The notes below the pieces were generated by a model. The model was given only the letters and a program-made list of their open reading frames with translations. It had not been told where the DNA came from and searched no databases. A stretch of 7,102 nucleotides of DNA from assembly GCA_026985685.1 (NCBI GenBank), contig JALSQA010000436.1, positions 1 to 7,102 of the forward strand. The letters run 5' to 3'. Source of the DNA: Campylobacterales bacterium (GTDB lineage Bacteria > Campylobacterota > Campylobacteria > Campylobacterales > QNZT01). Below, one piece after another: positions 1 through 5,488 of the stretch. Both the position numbers and the translations under genes were made by a program. Every line of letters begins with the position of its first letter. Position 1 is the stretch's first letter.

Positions 1-1020
1 ACAGTTGAGCGTGTGATTAATTTCTTTACTCTACTTGCAGAAGATGTACGTGAGATATTGGCATCACTTGGTTATAAGTCTATTGAAGAGTTAGTAGGAC
101 GTAGTGATTTGTTAGAAGTTATTGATGATGAATTTGCGAAAAAATTTGATTTCTCTTCTATTTTGAGACGACTTGATGGTATCGATACTTGTCAAAAACC
201 TAGTAATGAACCTTTTGATAAAAATGAGTATGAAAAAAATATTTTAAGACAAGTATATAAAGTAATCGAAAATCCAAAAGAAGATATTGTGATTACGAAA
301 AAAATTAGTAATTTAAATCGAAGTTTTGGAACACTTATAAGTGGTGAAATAGCAAAATATTATGGCAATGAAGGTCTTAGTGAAGATAGTATTACTTTTA
401 AGTTAGAAGGTATTGCAGGACAATCATTAGGTGCATTTTTGATTAATGGTATGTCGATTTATATTAAAGGTGCCGGGAATGATTATATCGGTAAGGGTAT
501 GAATGGTGGTAAAATTGTCATCGTTCCACAAACGCAAAGTGAACAATTTTCTTGTGGTGGAAATACTTGTTTGTATGGTGCTACAGGTGGTAAATTATTT
601 GTTGCTGGTAGTGTAGGTGAGCGTTTTGGTGTTAGAAATTCAGGAGCTGTTGCGATTGTCGAGGGGACAGGAGATCATGCTTGTGAATATATGACAGGTG
701 GTGTTGTAGTGATACTAGGTAAAACAGGTGTGAATTTTGGTGCTGGTATGACAGGTGGTGTTGCTTTTATCTATGATGAAGATAGAGAATTTTTTGATAA
801 TCTAAATCAAGAACTTGTAAATGCAACTAGAATAGATACTGATGAATCAGATGAAGAGAGACACTTTATAAAAAAACTATTACGTACTTACATCAATGAA
901 ACATCAAGTAAAAAAGCACAATACATACTGGATAACTTTAGACATACGCTAAGAGATTTTTGGATTGTCAGACCCAAAGATATGCGTAAAATGCCATTAA
1001 ATCCAGATGAGGGGGATTAG
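1..1020 (+). CDS. gltB: Glutamate synthase (GOGAT) large chain, C-terminal part (5' truncated by window)
   Basis: This is the last 339 codons of the large subunit of NADPH-dependent glutamate synthase, which converts glutamine plus 2-oxoglutarate to two glutamates in the cytoplasm. The frame is open from base 1, so the GTG at 13 is an internal valine and the gene begins outside the window. The first residues (VINFFTLLAEDVREILASLG) match the end of the FMN/Fe-S synthase domain. From about base 270 to 780 lies the glycine-rich C-terminal beta-helix domain, with repeated G-x-x-G-x-x-x-G units such as GNTCLYGATGGKLFVAGSVG and MTGGVVVILGKTGVNFGAGM. The tail ends in RDFWIVRPKDMRKMPLNPDE, as expected for the family. 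GltB is usually near 1,500 residues, so roughly three quarters is missing here. A strong SD (GAGGGGGA, 1009-1016) inside its last codons serves gltD, 3 bp downstream. The identification is firm. Confidence 0.95.
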   Translation, partial: TVERVINFFTLLAEDVREILASLGYKSIEELVGRSDLLEVIDDEFAKKFDFSSILRRLDGIDTCQKPSNEPFDKNEYEKNILRQVYKVIENPKEDIVITKKISNLNRSFGTLISGEIAKYYGNEGLSEDSITFKLEGIAGQSLGAFLINGMSIYIKGAGNDYIGKGMNGGKIVIVPQTQSEQFSCGGNTCLYGATGGKLFVAGSVGERFGVRNSGAVAIVEGTGDHACEYMTGGVVVILGKTGVNFGAGMTGGVAFIYDEDREFFDNLNQELVNATRIDTDESDEERHFIKKLLRTYINETSSKKAQYILDNFRHTLRDFWIVRPKDMRKMPLNPDEGD

Positions 1021-1023
1021 GAT

Positions 1024-2415
1024 ATGCAAAATTTTACCAATTTAGAAAGATTAGATCCGATCAAAAGAGGATCAAATGAAAGAAAAAAAGATTATAAAGA
1101 AATATATGAGATTTTCAAACCTGTAGATGCAACAGCACAAGCAGATCGATGTGTACAATGTGGTGATCCATATTGTCACAATAAATGCCCATTGCATAAT
1201 TACATCCCTTTTTGGCTAAGAAGTGTTGCTAATAAAGATCTTGAAACCTCTTTTAAACTTTCAAATGAAACCAATCCCTTCCCTGAAATTACTGGACGTA
1301 TTTGTCCTCAGGATAGATTATGTGAGGGTGATTGTACACTAGAGCAAGATGGTTATAATGCTATTACTATTGGTTCAATAGAAACATATATCAGCGAAAT
1401 GGGATTTAAAAAGGGTATGAAGCCAGAGTTTCCTGCTGAATTTAGTGATAAAAAAGTAGCAGTTGTAGGTTCTGGTCCTGCTGGTTTTTCTACTGCTACA
1501 TATCTCATGCGTGCTGGAATAAATGTAGAAATGTTTGAAAAAGCAAGCCGACCAGGTGGTTTACTGACATATGGTATTCCTAATTTTAAACTAGAAAAAG
1601 AAGTTGTATTTAGACGGTTTAAATTTTTGCAAGATGCGGGTATGAAACTCTTTTTAAATGTGGAAGTGGGTAAAGATATTGCTTTTAAAGAGTTGATTGA
1701 AAATTATGATGCTGTATTTATCGGTATTGGTGCAGAAAAATCAAAAAAAGCCAATATAGTTGGTGAAGATAGTGAAAATTGCTTTTTAGCTATAGATTTT
1801 TTGAAAAATATTCAACAAAAACATTTTACAGAAAGCTATGATAAAAAGTATGAAGTTGAAGGTAAAAATGTAGTTGTTATTGGTGGTGGTGATACGGCTA
1901 TGGATTGTATCAGAACATCACTTCGTGAAAAAGCTAAAAGTGTTAAATGCCTTTACAGAAGAGATGCGATGAATATGCCGGGAAGTCGTAAAGAGTTTAA
2001 AAATGCTAAAGAAGAAGGTGCTGAGTTTGTATTTCATGCTTCACCAAAAGAAGTGTTATTAAATGAAAATCATGAAGTAATAGGGATAGAAATGTTCAAA
2101 ACACAACTATCTCAAAAAGATGAATCTGGTCGTCAAAGAGTAGAAATTATAGATGGCAGTGAATTTCGTGTTGATGCAGATGTTGTGATATTTGCATTAG
2201 GGTTTGATGTTCAAAAAGTTGATTTTTTAGCAGAAAATGGTATAGAAACAAATCAATGGGGTGAGATTATAGCTTCGCAAAATCAAGAATCTTCTAAGCC
2301 ATATATTTTTACAGGCGGTGATTGTTTTAGAGGAAGTGATTTAGTTGTTACTGCTGCACAAGATGGGAAAATAGCAGCACAAACTATGATTGAAAAATTA
2401 TTGAAAAATCAATAG
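1024..2415 (+). CDS. gltD: Glutamate synthase small chain (NADPH-oxidising FAD/Fe-S subunit)
   Basis: This 463-residue subunit takes electrons from NADPH onto FAD and passes them through Fe-S clusters to GltB. The N-terminal adrenodoxin-reductase-type Fe-S domain has cysteines C43, C46, C51 and C55 (CVQCGDPYCHNKC) and C94, C100 and C104 (CPQDRLCEGDC). The FAD Rossmann motif VAVVGSGPAG is at 145-154, followed by EKASRPGGLLTYGIP. The NADPH-binding motif VVVIGGGDTAMD is at 283-294, and the C-terminal FAD contact FTGGDCFRGSDLVVTAAQDG is at 429-448. Length is normal for the family. The ATG lies 3 bp after gltB and 7 nt after a strong SD at the gltB 3' end, so the two subunits are very probably co-translated. 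The TAG stop (2413-2415) is followed in the same frame by open sequence that encodes the start of the next protein. Confidence 0.97.
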   Translation: MQNFTNLERLDPIKRGSNERKKDYKEIYEIFKPVDATAQADRCVQCGDPYCHNKCPLHNYIPFWLRSVANKDLETSFKLSNETNPFPEITGRICPQDRLCEGDCTLEQDGYNAITIGSIETYISEMGFKKGMKPEFPAEFSDKKVAVVGSGPAGFSTATYLMRAGINVEMFEKASRPGGLLTYGIPNFKLEKEVVFRRFKFLQDAGMKLFLNVEVGKDIAFKELIENYDAVFIGIGAEKSKKANIVGEDSENCFLAIDFLKNIQQKHFTESYDKKYEVEGKNVVVIGGGDTAMDCIRTSLREKAKSVKCLYRRDAMNMPGSRKEFKNAKEEGAEFVFHASPKEVLLNENHEVIGIEMFKTQLSQKDESGRQRVEIIDGSEFRVDADVVIFALGFDVQKVDFLAENGIETNQWGEIIASQNQESSKPYIFTGGDCFRGSDLVVTAAQDGKIAAQTMIEKLLKNQ

Positions 2416-2417
2416 GA
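2414..2417 (+). promoter_or_regulatory. Shine-Dalgarno AGGA overlapping the gltD stop codon
   Basis: AGGA overlaps the TAG stop of gltD. It sits 4 nt before an in-frame ATT (2422) and 7 nt before an in-frame ATC (2425). The accD start downstream has the same design: TAGGA over the previous stop (3145-3149), then 6 nt, then ATG. This supports initiation near 2422-2425 on a non-AUG codon rather than at the TTG at 2524, which has no SD at proper spacing (the nearest, AAGGAAG, is some 20 nt upstream). Confidence 0.5.
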
Positions 2418-2421
2418 TTTT

Positions 2422-3147
2422 ATTATCAAAGATATTGATTGTTTTATTGCATCAGTAATTAATGCAAATCAAGAAATTTATCAAAAACTTCATAAGGAAG
2501 ATATAGGTTATCTGTATAGACCTTTGAAAGAAGGTGCAGGTGGTGATCTGACTTATGGTGTTGATAAAATGGCAGAAGATATATTTATCGGACATTTACA
2601 ATCATATGGAAAAATATACTCAGAAGAAGCAGGATTTGTAGGAGAAGGTGAGTTTCGTATAGTTATAGATCCTTTGGATGGTAGTGATAATTTTCTATCA
2701 AATTTTCCCTATTACGGGACTTCAGTTGCATATATGCGAGAAGATAAATGTATTGCAGGAATTGTTAGCAACTTAGCCAATGGCAGTATTTATATAAAGT
2801 CAGAAAAAGAGCATATTTCTGGCTCTTTGATGAAGTCTTCATTTAGACCAATTGTGAAAAATAAGATAGGTAAAATTGGGATTTTTGAGCGTTCTTATCG
2901 TTCAACATACTATGTCGATAAATTGAAAGCTAAAAATATAAAATATCGATCTCCTGGGGCTATAGCTCTCTCCTTAGCTTTAGCTCATGATGTCTCTTTT
3001 GTGATACTAGAAGGGACTTTGAGAGATTTTGATGTAAAGGCAGGAATGTATATGTGTGAAGATTTGTATCAGCATAAAACAAACGATATAACGATAATAT
3101 GCCAAGAAGAAAAATTATTTGAAAAATTGAAAAATATACTTTTATAG
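2422..3147 (+). CDS. Inositol-monophosphatase-family (FIG superfamily) phosphatase, non-canonical start
   Basis: This is a Mg-dependent, Li-sensitive-type phosphatase of the SuhB/CysQ/IMPase superfamily; its true substrate cannot be read from sequence. Numbering from ATT at 2422 (241 residues), metal ligands are E68/E69 (SEEAGF), D83 and D86 (DPLDGSDNF) and D204 (RDFDVKAG, in place of the usual WDxAAG). The earlier conserved GGDLTYGVDKMAED is at 40-53. The first canonical start in frame is TTG at 2524, but residues 1-34 (for example FIASVINANQEIYQKL) look like the family's N-terminal helix, so coding almost certainly begins upstream. No ATG, GTG or TTG exists in frame between the gltD stop and 2524. 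ATT 2422 or ATC 2425, just after an SD, are the best candidates. A G-to-T change or sequencing error at 2424 would also explain it. The gene is 8 bp upstream of accD. I recall the same pair in C. jejuni (Cj0128c-Cj0127c). Family is firm; start is uncertain. Confidence 0.85.
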   Translation: MIKDIDCFIASVINANQEIYQKLHKEDIGYLYRPLKEGAGGDLTYGVDKMAEDIFIGHLQSYGKIYSEEAGFVGEGEFRIVIDPLDGSDNFLSNFPYYGTSVAYMREDKCIAGIVSNLANGSIYIKSEKEHISGSLMKSSFRPIVKNKIGKIGIFERSYRSTYYVDKLKAKNIKYRSPGAIALSLALAHDVSFVILEGTLRDFDVKAGMYMCEDLYQHKTNDITIICQEEKLFEKLKNILL

Positions 3148-3155
3148 GAAATAAA

Positions 3156-4082
3156 ATGAATTTTGGTGATATATTTAAAAATTTTAGAAAGCAACAACCT
3201 TCAGTAAATGAAGCACCAAGTCATTGGGTCAAGTGTCCAAAATGTAACTCTTTAATGTATTATAAAGAAGTTGAAAATCTCTTTCAAGTATGCCCAAAAT
3301 GTAAATTTCATATGCGAATAGGTCAAGCTAAGAGGATAGAACTTCTAGCGGACAAGGGAACATTTGTAGAGTACGATCAAGATTTGATACCCGTTGATCC
3401 ACTTGGATTTGTTGATAAAAAATCATACAAAAAACGTGTGAGTGAGAGTGAGAAAAAGACATCTAAAAAATCTTCAGTTGTAGCAGGAGAGTGTACTATA
3501 GGTGGGATACCTACACAATTAGTAGTATTTGATTTCTCATTTATGGGTGGAAGTCTTGGATCTGTAGAAGGTGAAAAAATTGTGCGTGCAGTACATCGTG
3601 CTATCTCTAAAAAACAAGCAGTAATCATTGTAAGTGCAAGTGGTGGAGCAAGAATGCAAGAGAGTACATTCTCACTGTTGCAAATGTCAAAAACATCTGC
3701 TGCACTCAAACGACTAAGTAAACATGGACTTCCATATATATCAATATTGACTGATCCTACTATGGGTGGTGTAAGTGCTTCATTTGCGATGTTAGGAGAT
3801 GTCATAATAGCAGAGCCAGGTGCTTTGATAGGCTTTGCAGGACAACGTGTTATCAAACAAACAATCGGAGCTGAATTACCAGAAGGTTTTCAAAGGTCTG
3901 AATTTTTACTCAAACATGGTTTTGTTGACATGATTGTCAAACGTAGAAAGATGAAACAGACCGTTTCTGATTTACTGTACTACTTTGGTAATAACATAAA
4001 AAAAGAAAGTTCTGAAAATTTAGAGTTAAAAAGACGAAAAGAAGATAAAATAATTTCTTCTGATAAGCAAAATGCAACATAA
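3156..4082 (+). CDS. accD: Acetyl-CoA carboxylase carboxyltransferase subunit beta
   Basis: AccD pairs with AccA to transfer the carboxyl group from carboxybiotin on AccB to acetyl-CoA, making malonyl-CoA for fatty-acid synthesis. The 308-residue product has the N-terminal C4 zinc ribbon (C27, C30, C46, C49: CPKC-x15-CPKC). A crotonase-like carboxyltransferase domain follows, with the two oxyanion-hole glycine pairs in SASGGARMQES (160-170) and TDPTMGGVSASFAMLGD (199-215), then GFAGQRVIKQT (226-236). The ATG follows TAGGA over the preceding stop, 8 bp after the phosphatase gene. The last ~28 residues after the core helix (from about 281) are charged and lysine/glutamate-rich. The final codons overlap the thiE start by 11 bp. 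Length is close to E. coli AccD and, as I recall, longer than C. jejuni AccD. Identification is firm. Confidence 0.97.
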   Translation: MNFGDIFKNFRKQQPSVNEAPSHWVKCPKCNSLMYYKEVENLFQVCPKCKFHMRIGQAKRIELLADKGTFVEYDQDLIPVDPLGFVDKKSYKKRVSESEKKTSKKSSVVAGECTIGGIPTQLVVFDFSFMGGSLGSVEGEKIVRAVHRAISKKQAVIIVSASGGARMQESTFSLLQMSKTSAALKRLSKHGLPYISILTDPTMGGVSASFAMLGDVIIAEPGALIGFAGQRVIKQTIGAELPEGFQRSEFLLKHGFVDMIVKRRKMKQTVSDLLYYFGNNIKKESSENLELKRRKEDKIISSDKQNAT

Positions 4083-4638
4083 AATATATGCCCTTTTTGA
4101 TTTTGATTTAAATCAAAAAAAAGGGTATTCTATCGATCAGTTTTTAAATCTTCCTAAAGTAAAACAAGCTCCTTTCCTTCAATATCGTGATAAAAGCAAC
4201 TCATTTGACAAAAAATTAGAAAATATTATATATTTAAAAGAGAGATTTAACGGCAAATTGATTGTAAATGATGAATTAGAATTGGCGAAATATGCAGATG
4301 GTTTACATGTAGGACAAGATGATGTGTTACGTTATGAAACAACTATTGAAAAATCTATTTTAAGACTTCGTATGCTCTTAAAAGATAAAATACTTGGTTT
4401 ATCTACTCATAATGTGGCAGAGATCATGATAGCTAATAAACTACCTCTGGACTATGTTGGATTAGGGGCATATCGTAAGACTAATACTAAGAATGTTAAA
4501 GATATATTATCTAATAATATTAGTACAATAGCATCAGTTTCAAAACACGATGTGTGCGGGATTGGTGGTGTGAAAAGCACTGATAAAATACCTCATGTAA
4601 AGTATCTGGTACTGGGATCTAATCTATATGAAAATTGA
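4072..4638 (+). CDS. thiE: ThiE-like thiamine-phosphate synthase, compact form
   Basis: The family joins hydroxymethylpyrimidine diphosphate and thiazole phosphate to give thiamine phosphate on a TIM-barrel. The 188-residue product keeps the main ThiE signatures: QYRDK (37-41, pyrimidine/pyrophosphate contacts), VND (65-67) and GQDD (81-84) with the Mg-binding aspartates, ADGLHVGQDD (75-84), LSTH (110-113), DYVGLGAYRKTNTK (127-140, containing the T-x-T-K motif) and GIGGV (163-167). T-x-T-K argues against a TenI thiazole tautomerase. It is shorter than usual (about 200-220) and stops right after the last strand (YLVLGS), so the closing helix looks shortened. It overlaps accD and rlmH by 11 bp each, implying coupled translation. 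SD is weak. Codons 6-19 form a stable-looking hairpin (4088-4128). I recall no thiE at this spot in C. jejuni. Family is good; full activity is inferred. Confidence 0.85.
   Translation: MQHKIYALFDFDLNQKKGYSIDQFLNLPKVKQAPFLQYRDKSNSFDKKLENIIYLKERFNGKLIVNDELELAKYADGLHVGQDDVLRYETTIEKSILRLRMLLKDKILGLSTHNVAEIMIANKLPLDYVGLGAYRKTNTKNVKDILSNNISTIASVSKHDVCGIGGVKSTDKIPHVKYLVLGSNLYEN
4088..4128 (+). promoter_or_regulatory. Long RNA-capable hairpin just inside thiE
   Basis: The bases pair as follows. 4088-4097 (ATGCCCTTTT) pairs with 4119-4128 (AAAAGGGTAT), 10 bp including one G-T. After a 3-nt bulge (TGA, 4098-4100), 4101-4107 (TTTTGAT) pairs with 4112-4118 (ATCAAAA), 7 bp. The loop is TTAA. It begins 5 nt after the accD stop and covers thiE codons 6-19. 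No U-tract follows (ATTCTATCG), so it does not look like an intrinsic terminator. It could affect RNA processing, accD mRNA 3' stability or thiE translation. Pairing is seen directly; function is inference. Confidence 0.4.
4103..4116. promoter_or_regulatory. Perfect palindrome matching the FNR/CRP-family box TTGAT-N4-ATCAA
   Basis: TTGATTTAAATCAA is an exact match to the classical FNR half-sites with a 4-bp spacer, and the symmetry extends to 18 bp (4101-4118). Campylobacterota encode CRP/FNR-type regulators. However, the site lies inside the thiE coding sequence and at the tip of the hairpin described separately, and no clear promoter is visible beside it. It may be a genuine operator for an internal promoter, or a by-product of AT-rich codons for FDLNQK. 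Confidence 0.25.
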
Positions 4639-5083
4639 TATATATACTATAGAAAAACACAACCGTGATGAGTATACTTTAGCGTGTGAAAACAGTAAAA
4701 AAATGATTAATAAATATGCAAATATAACTGAACATAATATATTTAATAAGAAAATATCACAAGCACAGAACAGAGATGAAAAAAGTGCTAAAGAAGCCTA
4801 TTCTAGGGCATTTGAACCTTTTATGAAAGGCTATAATATAATTTTACATCCTGAAGGAAAAATATTAGATAGTTTTGAATTTTATAAAATATTTGATATA
4901 AATACAAACTTAAATTTCTTTATAGGCGGTGCTTATGGATTTGAGAAAAGTTTTGTTGATAAAGGCAATCTTATTATAAGTTTAAGTAAATTGACTTTTA
5001 GTCATAAAGTGGCAAAAGTTGTTTTATATGAACAAATTTATCGTGGATTGACTTTGTTACATAACCATAATTACCATAAGTAA
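4628..5083 (+). CDS. rlmH: 23S rRNA (pseudouridine1915-N3)-methyltransferase RlmH
   Basis: RlmH is a small SPOUT-class enzyme that methylates pseudouridine 1915 in helix 69 of 23S rRNA, on the assembled ribosome, using S-adenosylmethionine. The 151-residue product has the normal length and diagnostic C-terminal trefoil-knot motifs: LHPEGKILDSFEF (73-85), FFIGGAYGF (97-105, SAM-binding loop), ISLSKLTFSHKVAKVVLYEQ (117-136), and the terminal IYR and NYHK (148-151), whose last residues contact the rRNA substrate in the family. The N-terminus MKIDIYTIEK is typical, supporting the ATG at 4628, which lies inside thiE (11 bp overlap). No strong SD precedes it, so translation probably depends on ribosomes finishing thiE. 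As I recall, C. jejuni has rlmH directly next to accD and dksA (Cj0126c). Confidence 0.96.
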   Translation: MKIDIYTIEKHNRDEYTLACENSKKMINKYANITEHNIFNKKISQAQNRDEKSAKEAYSRAFEPFMKGYNIILHPEGKILDSFEFYKIFDINTNLNFFIGGAYGFEKSFVDKGNLIISLSKLTFSHKVAKVVLYEQIYRGLTLLHNHNYHK

Positions 5084-5111
5084 GTAAAGAAATCAAAAAA
5101 GATTTATATAC

Positions 5112-5118
5112 AAAGGGA
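5112..5118 (+). promoter_or_regulatory. Strong Shine-Dalgarno for dksA in the only real intergenic gap
   Basis: AAAGGGA lies 7 nt upstream of the dksA ATG. The surrounding 42-bp gap (5084-5125) is the longest stretch without coding evidence in the window. It is A-rich with a weak TTTATATAC stretch. I cannot call a promoter or terminator there. dksA is therefore initiated independently, unlike the overlapping genes before it. Confidence 0.7.
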
Positions 5119-5125
5119 CAATAAG

Positions 5126-5476
5126 ATGACTGAAGAAAAATTAGAACAATATAAAAAAATTCTTGAAGATAGAAAAGCATTATTACTTAGAAATGTACAG
5201 GATAATGAAAAAGAGATATCAGCTTTAAAAACTTCTGATGCAAGAGATGAAGCTGATCATGCAACCATTAGTGCTGATAGTGAGATAGAAAGAGCTTTAA
5301 GTGCAAAATTAATGCAAGAATTAAAAGAAATTGATTATGCTCTTTTCAAAATAAGCAATAAAACGTATGGTATTTGTGAGATGTGTGAAGAGCCTATAGG
5401 TGAAGCTAGACTGCAAGTCAAACCACAGGCAAAATATTGTATAGTATGTAGAGAAATAGCTGAAAAATCTGCATAA
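5126..5476 (+). CDS. dksA: DksA/TraR-family zinc-finger transcription factor
   Basis: DksA enters the secondary channel of RNA polymerase and, with ppGpp, represses rRNA promoters and activates biosynthetic ones. The 116-residue product has an N-terminal coiled-coil arm (about 3-80) whose tip carries D41-x-x-D44-x-A46 (DEADHA), matching the functional DxxDxA tip of E. coli DksA. A complete C4 zinc finger follows: C84, C87, C105, C108 (CEMC, CIVC), with EEPIGEARLQVKPQAKYC between. It is shorter than E. coli DksA (151) because the N-terminal extension is missing, which I recall as usual in Campylobacterota (Cj0125c). The start is set by the AAAGGGA SD 7 nt upstream. Its TAA overlaps the SD (AAAGGA, 5475-5480) of the next gene, implying coupling. 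Retention of both tip aspartates argues for true DksA rather than a minimal TraR-like protein. Confidence 0.93.
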   Translation: MTEEKLEQYKKILEDRKALLLRNVQDNEKEISALKTSDARDEADHATISADSEIERALSAKLMQELKEIDYALFKISNKTYGICEMCEEPIGEARLQVKPQAKYCIVCREIAEKSA

Positions 5477-5488
5477 AGGATACAAAAT

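Noticed and set aside
13..15. GTG at 13 as a gene start
   Set aside because: The frame is open back to base 1 and the protein context is internal to GltB.
2435..2472. Inverted repeat TTGCAT/ATGCAA (2447-2452, 2462-2467) with outer TTGAT/ATCAA
   Set aside because: The inner stem is only 6 bp with a 9-nt loop and the outer arms are separated by a 7-nt one-sided bulge. It is too weak to call a regulatory structure or terminator.
2524..3147. TTG at 2524 as the true start of the phosphatase gene
   Set aside because: It would remove a family-like N-terminal helix that is encoded in frame upstream, and it has no properly spaced SD. Kept only as a fallback.
3377..3856. 159-codon open frame on the minus strand
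   Set aside because: It lies wholly within accD, opposite its conserved carboxyltransferase domain, and its translation resembles no family I recognise. It is a reading-frame shadow.
4511..4523. Palindrome CTAATAATATTAG
   Set aside because: It is short, almost pure A/T and inside the thiE coding sequence, so chance is sufficient.
5084..5125. Possible terminator or promoter in the rlmH-dksA gap
   Set aside because: The only pairing is a 5-bp AAATC/GATTT stem with an A6 loop and no U-tract, and TTTATATAC is a poor -10 without further support.
4998..5180. 60-codon open frame on the minus strand across the rlmH/dksA junction
   Set aside because: It overlaps the conserved rlmH C-terminus and the dksA start. 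No SD or family likeness is seen, and chance open frames are common at this AT content.
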